Part shown: piece by piece, positions 1 through 7,840 of the stretch
How the letters are laid out: every line of letters starts with the position of its first letter
Numbering within the stretch: position 1 is the stretch's first letter
Assembly (NCBI GenBank): GCA_020846975.1
Contig: JADLCX010000060.1
Location: 45,802-109,801 of the forward strand
Source: Phycisphaerales bacterium
Lineage (GTDB): Bacteria; Planctomycetota; Phycisphaerae; Phycisphaerales; UBA1924
Direction of reading: 5' to 3'
Length of the DNA stretch: 64,000 nt
The notes under the pieces: model-generated
Databases searched by the model: none
What the model saw: the letters and a program-made list of their open reading frames with translations, nothing else
Told to the model about the DNA's origin: nothing
Position numbers and translations under genes: made by a program

Positions 1-253
1 CGGTGTGCCCGCCGCGGCCGGCGGAAAGGGGCAGGAACTCTCGATCCGGGAACTGGCCGAGTTGATCGGTCGGCTTGCGGGGTATCGGGGGACGATCGTC
101 TGGGACGCGACCAAGCCCGACGGCATCGCGCGCCGCTGCGTCGATTCATCGCGCACCCACGCCCTGCTGGGCTGGTGCGCGGGTGTGGGGTTGGAGGAAG
201 GGCTGCGGCGGACGGTGGAGTGGTACACGGCCCGCGCCCAGACCATACAATGA
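1..253 (+). CDS. NAD-dependent sugar epimerase/GDP-L-fucose synthase-like, C-terminal fragment
   Basis: Only the last ~83 residues lie in the window; the reading frame is open to the left edge, so the start is outside. The fragment reads GKGQELSIRELAELIG, then TIVWDATKPDGIARRCVDSSR, then LGW and LEEGLRRTVEWY. This is the usual C-terminal pattern of extended SDR nucleotide-sugar epimerases, and the 'WD-TKPDG--RR--D-SR' stretch is typical of GDP-L-fucose synthase. These enzymes make activated deoxysugars for surface polysaccharide. The catalytic Tyr-x3-Lys and the Rossmann glycine motif are not in view, so the exact substrate is inference. The stop lies 4 bases before the probable start of the next gene, so co-transcription is likely. 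Confidence 0.7.
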   Translation, partial: GVPAAAGGKGQELSIRELAELIGRLAGYRGTIVWDATKPDGIARRCVDSSRTHALLGWCAGVGLEEGLRRTVEWYTARAQTIQ

Positions 254-257
254 TCGC

Positions 258-566
258 GTGGCTCCGCTAGTGCAGGAAAACATCGATCGGATCCGCGAGT
301 TGTGCGAGCGGCACGGCGTGCGTCGCTTGTTTCTCGTCGGCTCGGCCGTCGGGCTCGAGTTTGATCCCGCGTCAAGCGACGTTGACTTTCTTGTGGTTTT
401 CAAGGACTTCGAGCGGAAGGGCTGGGATGACCCATACTTCCAGCTTCTGGCGGCGTTGGAATCGACGCTCGGCCGTCCGGTTGACCTGATCGAGGCTCAC
501 ACGGTGCGCAATCCATACCTTATCGCTTCGCTCAACAGGTCCAAGCAGGTGCTGTATGCCGCTTGA
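258..566 (+). CDS. MntA-like nucleotidyltransferase (antitoxin of HepT)
   Basis: About 102 residues from a GTG start (a second GTG lies at 270). The reading frame continues upstream inside the previous gene, but homology begins only here. It carries the minimal nucleotidyltransferase signature: GSAVG followed by SSDVDFLVV, with a third acidic residue in PVDLIEA. The Gly-Ser to Asp-x-Asp spacing is 11 residues rather than the usual 10. Family knowledge: MntA proteins neutralise the HEPN toxin HepT by transferring AMP to the tyrosine of its RX4HXY motif. The 3' end overlaps the HEPN gene by 11 bases, the normal arrangement of this module. Function is inferred from motif and context. Confidence 0.8.
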   Translation: MAPLVQENIDRIRELCERHGVRRLFLVGSAVGLEFDPASSDVDFLVVFKDFERKGWDDPYFQLLAALESTLGRPVDLIEAHTVRNPYLIASLNRSKQVLYAA

Positions 567-927
567 CCAGGCGGATGTCAAGTACCTCTGGGACATGCTG
601 GACGCCGCTCGCCGCGTAGTGCGGTACACCCACGGATTCGACGAGGCCGCCTTCCGCGGCGATGACAAGACCCAGGCGGCCGTCGAGCGGCGCGTCGAGG
701 TCATCGGTGAGGCCGCGCGCCGGGTTTCGCAGACGACGCGCAGCACCATGCCTCAACTTGCGTGGGGTGCGATCGTCGGAACGCGTCACATCCTCGCTCA
801 CGAGTACGGCGAGATCGATCAGGCGCAGATGTGGCGGATCGCGACGGTGCACGTTCCCGCGCTCGAACCGGCGCTTCGTGACCATCCGCCGCCTTCGGAG
901 GCGTCAAAGGACTTGGGCGCGCCATGA
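556..927 (+). CDS. HepT-like HEPN (DUF86) toxin/ribonuclease
   Basis: A 123-residue HEPN-domain protein of the DUF86/HepT family. It starts at an ATG overlapping the nucleotidyltransferase gene by 11 bases. The catalytic RX4HXY motif is intact (RHILAHEY, residues ~79-86, followed by GEID), preceded by the family pattern AVERRVEVIGEAARRVS. HepT proteins are RNases whose partner MntA silences them by AMPylation. The unusual point is downstream: its stop overlaps the adenylosuccinate lyase start by 4 bases (ATGA), so the toxin gene sits directly in a housekeeping transcription unit. The ~20 residues after the HEPN core are Pro/Ser-rich and probably unstructured. Confidence 0.85.
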   Translation: MPLDQADVKYLWDMLDAARRVVRYTHGFDEAAFRGDDKTQAAVERRVEVIGEAARRVSQTTRSTMPQLAWGAIVGTRHILAHEYGEIDQAQMWRIATVHVPALEPALRDHPPPSEASKDLGAP

Positions 928-2471
928 CCTCCCCCTACGACACCTACACCAGCCCCCTCGCCACGCGCAACGCCTCGCCCGAGATGCTCAGGCTCTGGTC
1001 CGCGCGGCACAAGTTCAATACGTGGCGGCGGATCTGGCTGGCGGTGGCTGAGGCCCAGCACGAGCTCGGGCTGCCCGTGACGAAGGAGCAGGTGGAGGAG
1101 CTGCGGGCGGTGGTGGAGCGGCCGGGTGGGATCACGGATGCGGAGATTCAGGCCGCGGAGAAGTACGAGCGCGAGTTGCGGCACGACGTGATGGCGCACG
1201 TGCACGCGCTGGGGGATTCGTGTCCGAAGGCGCGGGGGATCATTCACCTGGGGATGACGAGTCAGGATGTGGTGTGCAATGCGGATTTGCTAGTGATCTA
1301 CGCCGCGTTGGACTTGATCATCGTCAAGGCCGCACGGGCCGTATGTTCGTTGGCGGATCGCGCTTCGACGATCCCGAACACGCCGACGCTGGGCTTTACG
1401 CACTATCAGGCCGCGCAGCCGACAACCGTGTCGCGTCGGCTCGCGGGGTGGGCGGCCGACCTTGTCACGTCCGTGCGGAGCATGACCGTGGCCACCGATA
1501 GGCGGCGCTATCGCGGACTGCGCGGTGCTACCGGCACGCAAGCGGCGATGCTGGCGCTGATGGACAACAATGCGGAACTGGTGGACGAGTTGGAAACGGC
1601 ATTCCTCCTGCACATCGCACCCAGGAGCGGGTTCTGGGAGGTCGAATCCAAAGACGGCAAGACACGCAAAGTCCCGATTCCCGCGCCGACGTTTGAGGTT
1701 GTAGGCCAGACGTATCCGCGCGTGTTCGACACGACGGTGCTTGCTTCGCTGGCTACTGTCGCCTCCGTCCTCCACAAAGTCGCCACGGACATCCGCCTGC
1801 TCTGCAACCGCAAGGAGATCGACGAGCCCTTCGAGGACAAACAGATCGGGTCGTCGGCGATGCCTTACAAGCGCAACCCGATGCGCTGCGAGCGCATCTG
1901 CGGCCTCACGCGCTTCGTCATGAACCTTGTCGGCAACGCCTACGACACCGCCGCGACGCAATGGCTCGAGCGCACGCTCGACGATTCGTCGAACCGACGC
2001 CTCAGCCTCCCCGAGGCCTTCCTCGCCCTCGATGGCGCGCTCGACCTCATGCACAACGTCGCCTCCGGCCTGATCGTTCACGAGGCCATGGTCCGCAAGA
2101 ACCTGATGGCTGAGTTGCCGTTCATGGCCACCGAGAACATCCTGATGGCGTGCGTGAGGTTGGGCGGCGACAGGCAGCACTACCACGAACTGATCCGCCA
2201 GCACGCCCAGGCCGCGGGCCTGCGCGTGAAGCAAGAAGGCCTTGACAACGATCTCCTTGATCGCCTGAAGGCCGACAGGAACTTCCATTCCAGGGCTCGT
2301 GGCGGAGCGCTCGCTTCCGACCTCGATTGGGACGGCGTGATGGATCCGATGAAGTACATCGGGCGCAGCGTCGAGCAGACCGAGCGATTCATCAAAGAGG
2401 TCGTCGAACCCCTCCGCGAGCAGTACGGCGACGCCATCGCCAAGCTTGGGACGAGCGGCCCGAAGGTCTGA
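924..2471 (+). CDS. purB: Adenylosuccinate lyase, animal-like subtype
   Basis: A 515-residue fumarase/aspartase-superfamily enzyme that cleaves SAICAR and adenylosuccinate in purine synthesis. The signature loop is intact (QIGSSAMPYKRNPM, ~residue 310), as are the C1 region (RHDVMAHVHALG), the C2 region (GFTHYQAAQPTTV) and ATGTQA. From the N-terminus (SPLATRNASPEM, FNTWRRIWLAVAEAQ) to LPFMATENI and KQEGLDNDL it tracks the vertebrate ADSL sequence far more closely than the shorter E. coli or B. subtilis PurB types. It is longer than the ~430-480 typical of those groups, with a ~20-residue insert before VVGQTYPR. The ATG overlaps the HEPN toxin stop by 4 bases, implying translational coupling. 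Confidence 0.95.
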   Translation: MTSPYDTYTSPLATRNASPEMLRLWSARHKFNTWRRIWLAVAEAQHELGLPVTKEQVEELRAVVERPGGITDAEIQAAEKYERELRHDVMAHVHALGDSCPKARGIIHLGMTSQDVVCNADLLVIYAALDLIIVKAARAVCSLADRASTIPNTPTLGFTHYQAAQPTTVSRRLAGWAADLVTSVRSMTVATDRRRYRGLRGATGTQAAMLALMDNNAELVDELETAFLLHIAPRSGFWEVESKDGKTRKVPIPAPTFEVVGQTYPRVFDTTVLASLATVASVLHKVATDIRLLCNRKEIDEPFEDKQIGSSAMPYKRNPMRCERICGLTRFVMNLVGNAYDTAATQWLERTLDDSSNRRLSLPEAFLALDGALDLMHNVASGLIVHEAMVRKNLMAELPFMATENILMACVRLGGDRQHYHELIRQHAQAAGLRVKQEGLDNDLLDRLKADRNFHSRARGGALASDLDWDGVMDPMKYIGRSVEQTERFIKEVVEPLREQYGDAIAKLGTSGPKV

Positions 2472-2476
2472 CGTGG

Positions 2477-2496
2477 CATGGGCATCCTTGCCCATG
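2477..2496. repeat. 20-base palindrome, REP-like family (copy 1)
   Basis: CATGGGCATCCTTGCCCATG forms a perfect 8-bp stem with a 4-base loop, 5 bases after the purB stop. Three more 20-base palindromes of the same design (CATSGGC...GCCSATG) lie at 2594, 33833 and 35993. All sit at or just after the 3' ends of coding regions. Confidence 0.6.
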
Positions 2497-2497
2497 T

Positions 2498-2530
2498 GCG
2501 TTCAGGCGGGGCCAATCCCTGCCTGAACGC
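2498..2530 (+). terminator. GC-rich hairpin after purB
   Basis: GCGTTCAGGC (2498-2507) and GCCTGAACGC (2521-2530) pair perfectly over 10 bases around a 13-base loop that can pair further. It lies between purB and a convergent gene, so it may stop transcription. There is no T-tract, so intrinsic termination is uncertain. Confidence 0.4.
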
Positions 2531-2582
2531 AGCGGCGCGAGCATCACGCACCCGTCGCACCCGTTCGTACGGGACTGACCCG

Positions 2583-3023
2583 TCAGGCCGAATCATCGGC
2601 AAGGATGCCGATGCCACCCGCCGGCGCCTCGTATACCCCTCCGGAAAGCCCCAGCGCCGCGGCGAGGAGGGTTGTCTGCGCATACACGACGCGCCCATCC
2701 CGCTCGCTCGCCGTGAGGCGATCATCGACCTCGATGTGCACCCACTCTCCATCGCGCACCACGCTCGCGCGGGCTTCCGCGACGAGCGGAACGATCGCAT
2801 CATCCTCCCCGATCTCCAGCCGCAGCGCCGCCGATGCGATGTCGTCTTCCACCCGCCACTCCAGCGTCGCACGCCCGATCCTCTCGGCCTGCCCGTTCAT
2901 CGCCGCGACTTCCGGCAACGGCGAGCACCGGATCGCGCTGGGGCTGATCTCCCAGCGCACGACCAGCGCGCCGTGCTTCGCGGCCGTTGTTCGCAGGAGT
3001 TTGGCGGCTCCGATCGCGGTCAT
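2583..3023 (-). CDS. Conserved-looking hypothetical protein
   Basis: About 146 residues from ATG at 3023. A longer form from a GTG at 3071 would overlap the upstream regulator by 4 bases, but the extra residues are a Gly-rich low-complexity string coded by imperfect GGGAYTGGGGATT-like repeats, so the shorter start is preferred. No signal peptide, membrane segment or known motif is seen. The composition suggests a small alpha/beta protein with alternating hydrophobic strands (EWRVEDDIASAALRLEI, WVHIEVDD). The last residues (GGIGILADDSA) are encoded by a copy of the 20-base palindrome, so the C-terminus may have been changed by that element. Likely in one unit with the GbsR-like gene. Function unknown. 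Confidence 0.55.
   Translation of the reverse strand: MTAIGAAKLLRTTAAKHGALVVRWEISPSAIRCSPLPEVAAMNGQAERIGRATLEWRVEDDIASAALRLEIGEDDAIVPLVAEARASVVRDGEWVHIEVDDRLTASERDGRVVYAQTTLLAAALGLSGGVYEAPAGGIGILADDSA
2594..2613. repeat. 20-base palindrome, REP-like family (copy 2)
   Basis: CATCGGCAAGGATGCCGATG forms an 8-bp stem with loop AGGA. It lies inside the last codons of the minus-strand hypothetical gene that ends at 2583. On the minus strand its flank (TGGCATCGGCATCCTTGCC) matches copy 1 at 17 of 19 positions or better. Confidence 0.6.
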
Positions 3024-3067
3024 CCCTGGTCCCTTACCCCCAATCCCCAGTCCCTGCCTCTTTCCCC

Positions 3068-3646
3068 TCACACCACCTTGCTCAGCACCGTCGCCGCAAG
3101 CCGCAATCCCTTGCCCTCGCTGCCCACGAACCGCTCGCCGAGCTTGTCGAGCATCTGCACAAGTTCGAGCAACCGATCCAGCCGCTGGTTGTGGGCGGCG
3201 ACCACGTCCGGGGCGACGATCCCGCCTCCCTCCTGCGCGGCGTGCGCCGTCTCATCCCCGGTCTGATCGCGGATCTCGTACAGCGTGGCGAGCACCGGCA
3301 GGATCTCCCGCCGCAACCGCTCGCGGATGATCGTCCGAGCGATCGTCCAGACATCCTGCTCGGCCTCGAAGTACTCTTTTCGGTCGCCGCGCTTGTGCAC
3401 GCGCTGCACCAGCCCCCACTCGATCAGCGACCGCAGCGTCATGCTCGCGTTGCCGCGGCTGATCCGCAGCCGGTCCATGACCTCGTCCGCGTTCATCGGC
3501 CGCCCGCCGATGTAGAGCAGGGCGTGCACCTCCGCCATGGTGCGGCTGATTCCCCAGCTCGGACCCATCTGCCCCCACGCGGCCAGAAAGTCGTCCTGAG
3601 CCTGGGCCAGCTTCGCGGCGGAGATTTTGGGAGCCGGGACTCGCAT
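3068..3646 (-). CDS. GbsR/MarR-like transcriptional regulator
   Basis: About 192 residues from ATG 3646 (an in-frame GTG lies at 3682). The winged helix-turn-helix core reads WGISRTMAEVHALLYI, MNADEVMDRLRISRGNASM, LRSLIEWGLVQRV and GDRKEYFEAEQDVW. These are hallmark segments of GbsR-type regulators, a MarR-like group first known from glycine-betaine synthesis control in Bacillus. The C-terminal half is a helical dimerisation/ligand region. It is divergent from lpxC with a ~135-base intergenic space and precedes a small unknown gene. Ligand and targets cannot be told from sequence; control of the lpxC side is only a possibility. Confidence 0.8.
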   Translation of the reverse strand: MRVPAPKISAAKLAQAQDDFLAAWGQMGPSWGISRTMAEVHALLYIGGRPMNADEVMDRLRISRGNASMTLRSLIEWGLVQRVHKRGDRKEYFEAEQDVWTIARTIIRERLRREILPVLATLYEIRDQTGDETAHAAQEGGGIVAPDVVAAHNQRLDRLLELVQMLDKLGERFVGSEGKGLRLAATVLSKVV

Positions 3647-3782
3647 CGGCCGACTGTACCGCGCCGGTGTTTCGACGGCCACTGGAGTTTCAGAACATCT
3701 TGAAACTCGATCTTCGGAACCAACGCGAGATCCGTCGGTCGCGGGTGACTCGGGCGTTGGTGGATACTAACATTCGCCCCGC

Positions 3783-4739
3783 ATGTCGCCGTCCTCCTTC
3801 ACTTTGGCTCCCCGTTCGACCACGATCGGCCGGCCGGTCGAGGTGCGTGGTGTGGGGCTGTTCACGGGCAAGCCGGTCGTGGTGATGCTGCGCCCCGGTG
3901 AAGCGGGAGCCGGGATTGGGTTCCGCCGCGTCGATCTGGGATCGCCCGAGTCCGGTGCGCGGATCGCGGCGATGCCCGACTTCATTCAACCCGAAGCGCG
4001 GCGGACGGTGCTGGGAACGGGGCCGACGGGTCCGAGCGTGCAGACTGTCGAGCACCTGCTCTCCGCCGTGCGCGGCATGGGCCTCACCGATCTCGAAGTC
4101 GAGGTCTCGGGTCCCGAACTGCCCATCGGCGATGGCTCGGCGGGCTTGTGGGTGTCGGCGATCCGCGGCGCGGGTGTTGTGGAGCGGCAAGCCCCGGCCG
4201 CGGCGGCGGTGGTGGTCCGCGAGCCGGTCCGGTTCGGAGCGGACGGGGCCGTCGTCGAGGCTCTTCCCCTGAGCCCGAGCGAACTGGCCGCGGCGGCGGA
4301 TGGGCGCGGGCCGGCGGCGTTCTACAGCTACCACCTCGACCTTTCCAACTTTCCCATCGCGGCGCTCGCGCCGATTGCGTGCAAGCGCATCCCGGCCCAG
4401 CACGCGTCGGTCGAACTGATGCTCAACGGGGAGGGGGGGGGCGACTACGAGCGAGAGGTCGCCCCGGCCCGGACGTTCAGCCTGCTGGAGGAAGCGCAGG
4501 CGGCGCGCGCCGCGGGGCTTTTCCAGCATGTCTCGCCCCGTGATCTTCTGGTCATCGGGAATGACGGTCCGATCGACAACGCCTACCGGTTCGACAACGA
4601 GCCGGCCCGGCACAAACTGCTCGACTTAGTCGGCGATCTCGCGCTGTGCGGCCGACCGATCGTGGGGCGGTTTGACGCGACGCGATCCGGGCACGCGCTG
4701 AATCAACGCCTGGCGACGCGATTGGCCGAACTAGCCTGA
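3783..4739 (+). CDS. lpxC: UDP-3-O-acyl-N-acetylglucosamine deacetylase
   Basis: 318 residues, the usual LpxC length, not fused to FabZ. LpxC is the zinc enzyme of the first committed step of lipid A synthesis. Visible landmarks: TTIGRPVEVRGVGLFTG at the N-terminus, the catalytic VEHLLSAV (Glu-His at ~89-90), ELPIGDGSAGLW, and the second zinc half RHKLLDLVGDLAL (His ~276, Asp ~280) followed by SGHALNQRL (catalytic His ~302). All key residues are present. Start ATG 3783. The gene stands alone on the plus strand; lpxD is found at 18.9 kb, so the pathway is dispersed. A functional outer-membrane lipid A is implied. Confidence 0.95.
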   Translation: MSPSSFTLAPRSTTIGRPVEVRGVGLFTGKPVVVMLRPGEAGAGIGFRRVDLGSPESGARIAAMPDFIQPEARRTVLGTGPTGPSVQTVEHLLSAVRGMGLTDLEVEVSGPELPIGDGSAGLWVSAIRGAGVVERQAPAAAAVVVREPVRFGADGAVVEALPLSPSELAAAADGRGPAAFYSYHLDLSNFPIAALAPIACKRIPAQHASVELMLNGEGGGDYEREVAPARTFSLLEEAQAARAAGLFQHVSPRDLLVIGNDGPIDNAYRFDNEPARHKLLDLVGDLALCGRPIVGRFDATRSGHALNQRLATRLAELA

Positions 4740-4940
4740 GCGAGGCCGAGGCTCGATGTCGCAACCGGGCCGGACGACACGGGTTAGAAATGCTCCGGCC
4801 GGATTCAAGCCGGCACGGGCGTTTGCCCGAACTTCATCCGACCGCGGCGCCCGTCGCGGGGCCCGCGGTGAGGGGCCGATGCACGGAATGGTGTTGGTCG
4901 TCCCGCCGAGTTCGGATACGCTCGTGAAGAGAGGTTGTGC

Positions 4941-5714
4941 ATGACGCGGTGGTGGATCAATCAGCAGCAGAACCGTGCGCGGTGGATGCGTGCCTTTACG
5001 CTCATCGAGCTGCTGGTGGTCATGGCGATCATCGCGATCCTGGTGGGGATCACGATCCCCGCGCTCGGCAGCGCGCGGGAGACGTCTCGCCGCGTGAAGT
5101 GCATGGCCAACCTCAAGTCGTTCGGCCAGGGCCTGCAGAACTACATGAACGACAGCAAGGATGTGCTGCCCTTGGTGCGGCCGTTCCACGACACCGCGAG
5201 CAACCCGAGCGACCCGTCGCTGCTGGACATCATGACGACCTACCTCGACGCCTCCAAGCCCGAGCGCGAGGATCCGAGCGATCCCAACTCGCTGTACGTC
5301 AACGTTTCGGACGCGTTCAAGTGCCCGAGCGATCTGGTCGGCAAGGACCAGCAGACCAACTTCGAGCCCCTGTGGCGTTCCAGCGGGATCAGTTACGAGT
5401 ACTTCGCCGGCGCGCTGATGATCGGCATCGAGTTTCTGACCATCCCGGTCGAGGTCCGCGCCCGCGCGGTGACCAAGACGTACGAGCTGCCGAGGTGGAA
5501 GGACCTGCCGGTGATGATCGACAACGACGACTGGCACCCGCAGCGGCGGGGCGCGGTGCCGCGGAACGCGCTGTACTTCGGCGACTGGCACGTCGATTGG
5601 GCCACCGACCTGACCCGCTACCAGAACCAGGCGCTGCGCGTCGACCAGGTCTGGGCCGAACTTCTGTGCGACATGGGCCGGTTCGGTGGTCTGCGGCTTC
5701 CGGGCTGCCAGTGA
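4941..5714 (+). CDS. Prepilin-type N-terminal cleavage/methylation domain protein (pseudopilin-like)
   Basis: 257 residues from ATG 4941, with a GAGAGG ribosome site 6 bases upstream. The class III signal peptide is clear: a basic leader, then [19 protein letters not shown] with Glu+5, processed by a prepilin peptidase. Then come the [19 protein letters not shown] helix and a globular C-terminal domain. The end resembles the planctomycete DUF1559-like pseudopilins, which usually finish with His-x9-Asp-Gly; here the motif is altered to [11 protein letters not shown]. It probably belongs to a type II secretion or type IV pilus-like fibre. The secretion motor genes in this window lie 47 kb away. 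The next gene starts 27 bases on. Confidence 0.85.
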   Translation: MTRWWINQQQNRARWMRAFTLIELLVVMAIIAILVGITIPALGSARETSRRVKCMANLKSFGQGLQNYMNDSKDVLPLVRPFHDTASNPSDPSLLDIMTTYLDASKPEREDPSDPNSLYVNVSDAFKCPSDLVGKDQQTNFEPLWRSSGISYEYFAGALMIGIEFLTIPVEVRARAVTKTYELPRWKDLPVMIDNDDWHPQRRGAVPRNALYFGDWHVDWATDLTRYQNQALRVDQVWAELLCDMGRFGGLRLPGCQ

Positions 5715-5741
5715 GATCGCATTGCTGATCGAGTGGAACGC

Positions 5742-6593
5742 ATGAGCACGCCAAACAACACGCCCAACGGCCCGTCTCCCGCGCCCGGCTCGCTGCTGGA
5801 GGGCCTGGACATTCCGGCTCGGGCGGCGAGCGCGGGGAAGCCCGCTCGCGCGCCGCGGCCGTTCGTGCCGCCGATCCTGAAGGACAACCGCTTGACGCGC
5901 TGGTGCGGCCGGAACAGGCGAGTCGCTTGGGCGGCGCTGGCTCTGCTTGCGGTCGGCGCGGGGGTGGGGGGCTACCTCATTCTGCGGCCGATGCCCGAGC
6001 CCGACTTTGCCAGCGCACCGATGGCCGACCTGCTCGACTACACGCTGCTGGAGGACGAGTTCAACAACCTGCCCGTGGCCAAGCGCCGCGAACTGCTCAA
6101 GGAACTCATTGAGCGGTTCACCAAGATGTCGTCGAGCGATTCGGCCGAGATGGCCGCGTGGGCCGCGATGATCGAGGGCGATCTGCGAGAGCAGATCATG
6201 AAGAACGCCTCCAAGCTCGCGATCGACACGTGGGACGAGTTCGCGACCGACTACCGCACCGTCCCCGACGATCAGCGAGAGGCCTTCCTCGACAAGACCG
6301 TTGTCGATTTCTTCAAGATGATGGAGGGCTTCAACCCCAACGGGCCGCGCAATGTCTCCGATGAGGAGCGGCTCGAACAGGCCCGCGCCCAGGCCAAGCG
6401 GGATCAGGAGATGATCCGCTCCGACGATGCGCCCTCCAGCGGCGAGCTCGGCCAGATGGCCGACTTCCTCCGCAACGGGCTGGGCAAGTTCGCCACGCCG
6501 CAGGCCCAGATGCGCTCCCAGCAGCTCATGCGCGACATGACCCGGCACCTCCGCGGCCAGGACATTTCGACCGGCAAGCCCAAGCCCCGGTAA
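5742..6593 (+). CDS. Hypothetical single-pass membrane protein
   Basis: 283 residues from ATG 5742 (an in-frame GTG at 5733 is less likely). A Pro-rich cytoplasmic N-terminus of ~55 residues is followed by one membrane segment (VAWAALALLAVGAGVGGYLI, ~60-80). The remaining ~200 residues are acidic and strongly helical (EDEFNNLPVAKRRELLKEL, SSDSAEMAAWAAMIEGDL, EERLEQARAQAKRDQEM), probably on the outer side of the membrane. No enzymatic motif is recognised. It follows the pseudopilin by 27 bases and precedes a secreted helical protein, so the three may form one unit. Role unknown. Confidence 0.7.
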   Translation: MSTPNNTPNGPSPAPGSLLEGLDIPARAASAGKPARAPRPFVPPILKDNRLTRWCGRNRRVAWAALALLAVGAGVGGYLILRPMPEPDFASAPMADLLDYTLLEDEFNNLPVAKRRELLKELIERFTKMSSSDSAEMAAWAAMIEGDLREQIMKNASKLAIDTWDEFATDYRTVPDDQREAFLDKTVVDFFKMMEGFNPNGPRNVSDEERLEQARAQAKRDQEMIRSDDAPSSGELGQMADFLRNGLGKFATPQAQMRSQQLMRDMTRHLRGQDISTGKPKPR

Positions 6594-6688
6594 CCCGTGC
6601 CGCCGGCCGCCGGGAAATAGGGCCGCGTTTACGGCGTTCAGCCCTGACTCCGCCGATGCTCGCCATCGGGGGATCTGGAGACCGACCC

Positions 6689-7840
6689 ATGTTCCGAACC
6701 CGACTCCTCGCCGTCGTTGCGGGCTTGTGGACCGCGCAGGCCGCCATCGCCCAGACCACCGAGAAGTCCGCGCTCCCGACGCCCCCGTCTCCCTCGCCCG
6801 CGGCCAACGCTCCGCTGAGCGGCCCGAGCGTCGCTCCGCGCGATGTGCCCGGCGTCGAGGGCCGGTTCGGCGAGAGTGCCGATGGGCTTCGTCGCCGTCT
6901 GGGCGACCGCATCCCGCCGCGGGTCATGAAGCAGGCTCTCGGCGCGATCCTGGGGGAGGATGCTCGCGAGGATGTGCGCGCCACGCCTGAGCAGCGAGAG
7001 AAGATCGAGCGGGTGCAGAGGGAGTTCGAGGAGCAACTCCGCGAGTACCTCCGGACGCACCGCGACGAACTGATGGAAGTCCGCGGCATGATGCCCGCCG
7101 ACAGCCCGATCGGCGAGATGCTGCGGCGCTACGGGGTAGAGAGGCCGCGTGACGGCGCTCAGGCCCGCCGTCGCGCCCGGGCGGCCGAGGGGGGCGGGCC
7201 GACCGAAGCCCGTGCGCCGGAAGCCATGGCCGATGCGCCGTCCGACAAGCCTCCGGCACGCCCGGCGGAGCAGGTCCCGCCGGAGAAGCGCGAGCGGGTC
7301 CGCGAACTCCTCGAAGGAATGCCGCAGCCCGAGCAGGCTCTCACGAGGGTCTGGAAGGAACTGACGCCCGAGCAGCGCAAGGCCGTCGAAGCGCGTCTGA
7401 ACGATTACCGGGAACGACAGGCCAAGGCCCGCGAGGACGCCTACGTCAAGCAGAGGGCCGGCAAGGACAGCGCGCCAGCGCGGCCCGATGCGAGCGCGCC
7501 TGAGCCGCGCGGGCGCGCCGAGGGCGCGCGAGGCGAGCCCGGCGCGCCGCCGCGCGAGGAGATGATGATGGCGCCCGAGAGCGATCGTGCCGGCGCGCCC
7601 GCCGATGCCCCGCGCCGTAACCGCGCCCAGGCCGCCGGCGCCGATCGTCGCCAGCGACTGCTCCGAATGTTCGAGGCGATGACTCCCGAGCAACAGGACC
7701 AGTTGCTCGAGCGGCTCGAACAGCGCATGCGCGAGACGAGCGGCGGACGAGGACGCCCGGCGCGCGGAGAGCCCAAGCCCGCGCCCGACATGAAGGACCA
7801 GCCTGTCCCGCGTCCGGAAGAAGTTGCCGATCCCGAGTGA
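6689..7840 (+). CDS. Secreted, charged helical protein of unknown function
   Basis: About 383 residues from ATG 6689, chosen because it begins a good signal peptide (FRTRLLAVVAGLWTAQAAIAQ) with an Ala-x-Ala type cleavage site. The mature protein is rich in Arg, Glu, Pro and Ala. Helical blocks with a recurring theme (TPEQREKIERVQREFEEQLR, LTPEQRKAVEARLNDYRERQ, MTPEQQDQLLERLEQRMRE) are separated by disordered Ala/Pro-rich linkers. The three 'TPEQ' helix pairs look like imperfect internal repeats, reminiscent of periplasmic Spy/CpxP-type helical proteins; that comparison is only suggestive. No catalytic motif seen. Confidence 0.7.
   Translation: MFRTRLLAVVAGLWTAQAAIAQTTEKSALPTPPSPSPAANAPLSGPSVAPRDVPGVEGRFGESADGLRRRLGDRIPPRVMKQALGAILGEDAREDVRATPEQREKIERVQREFEEQLREYLRTHRDELMEVRGMMPADSPIGEMLRRYGVERPRDGAQARRRARAAEGGGPTEARAPEAMADAPSDKPPARPAEQVPPEKRERVRELLEGMPQPEQALTRVWKELTPEQRKAVEARLNDYRERQAKAREDAYVKQRAGKDSAPARPDASAPEPRGRAEGARGEPGAPPREEMMMAPESDRAGAPADAPRRNRAQAAGADRRQRLLRMFEAMTPEQQDQLLERLEQRMRETSGGRGRPARGEPKPAPDMKDQPVPRPEEVADPE

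Noticed and set aside
3023..3071. Extended N-terminus of the hypothetical protein from GTG 3071
   Set aside because: The extra residues are low-complexity and encoded by imperfect GGGAYTGGGG-like repeats; the ATG at 3023 is a better start, though a 4-base overlap with the regulator keeps it possible.
4731..6548. A 605-codon open frame on the minus strand
   Set aside because: It overlaps the pseudopilin and membrane-protein genes, and its product is His/Arg-rich without domains; a GC-rich shadow frame.
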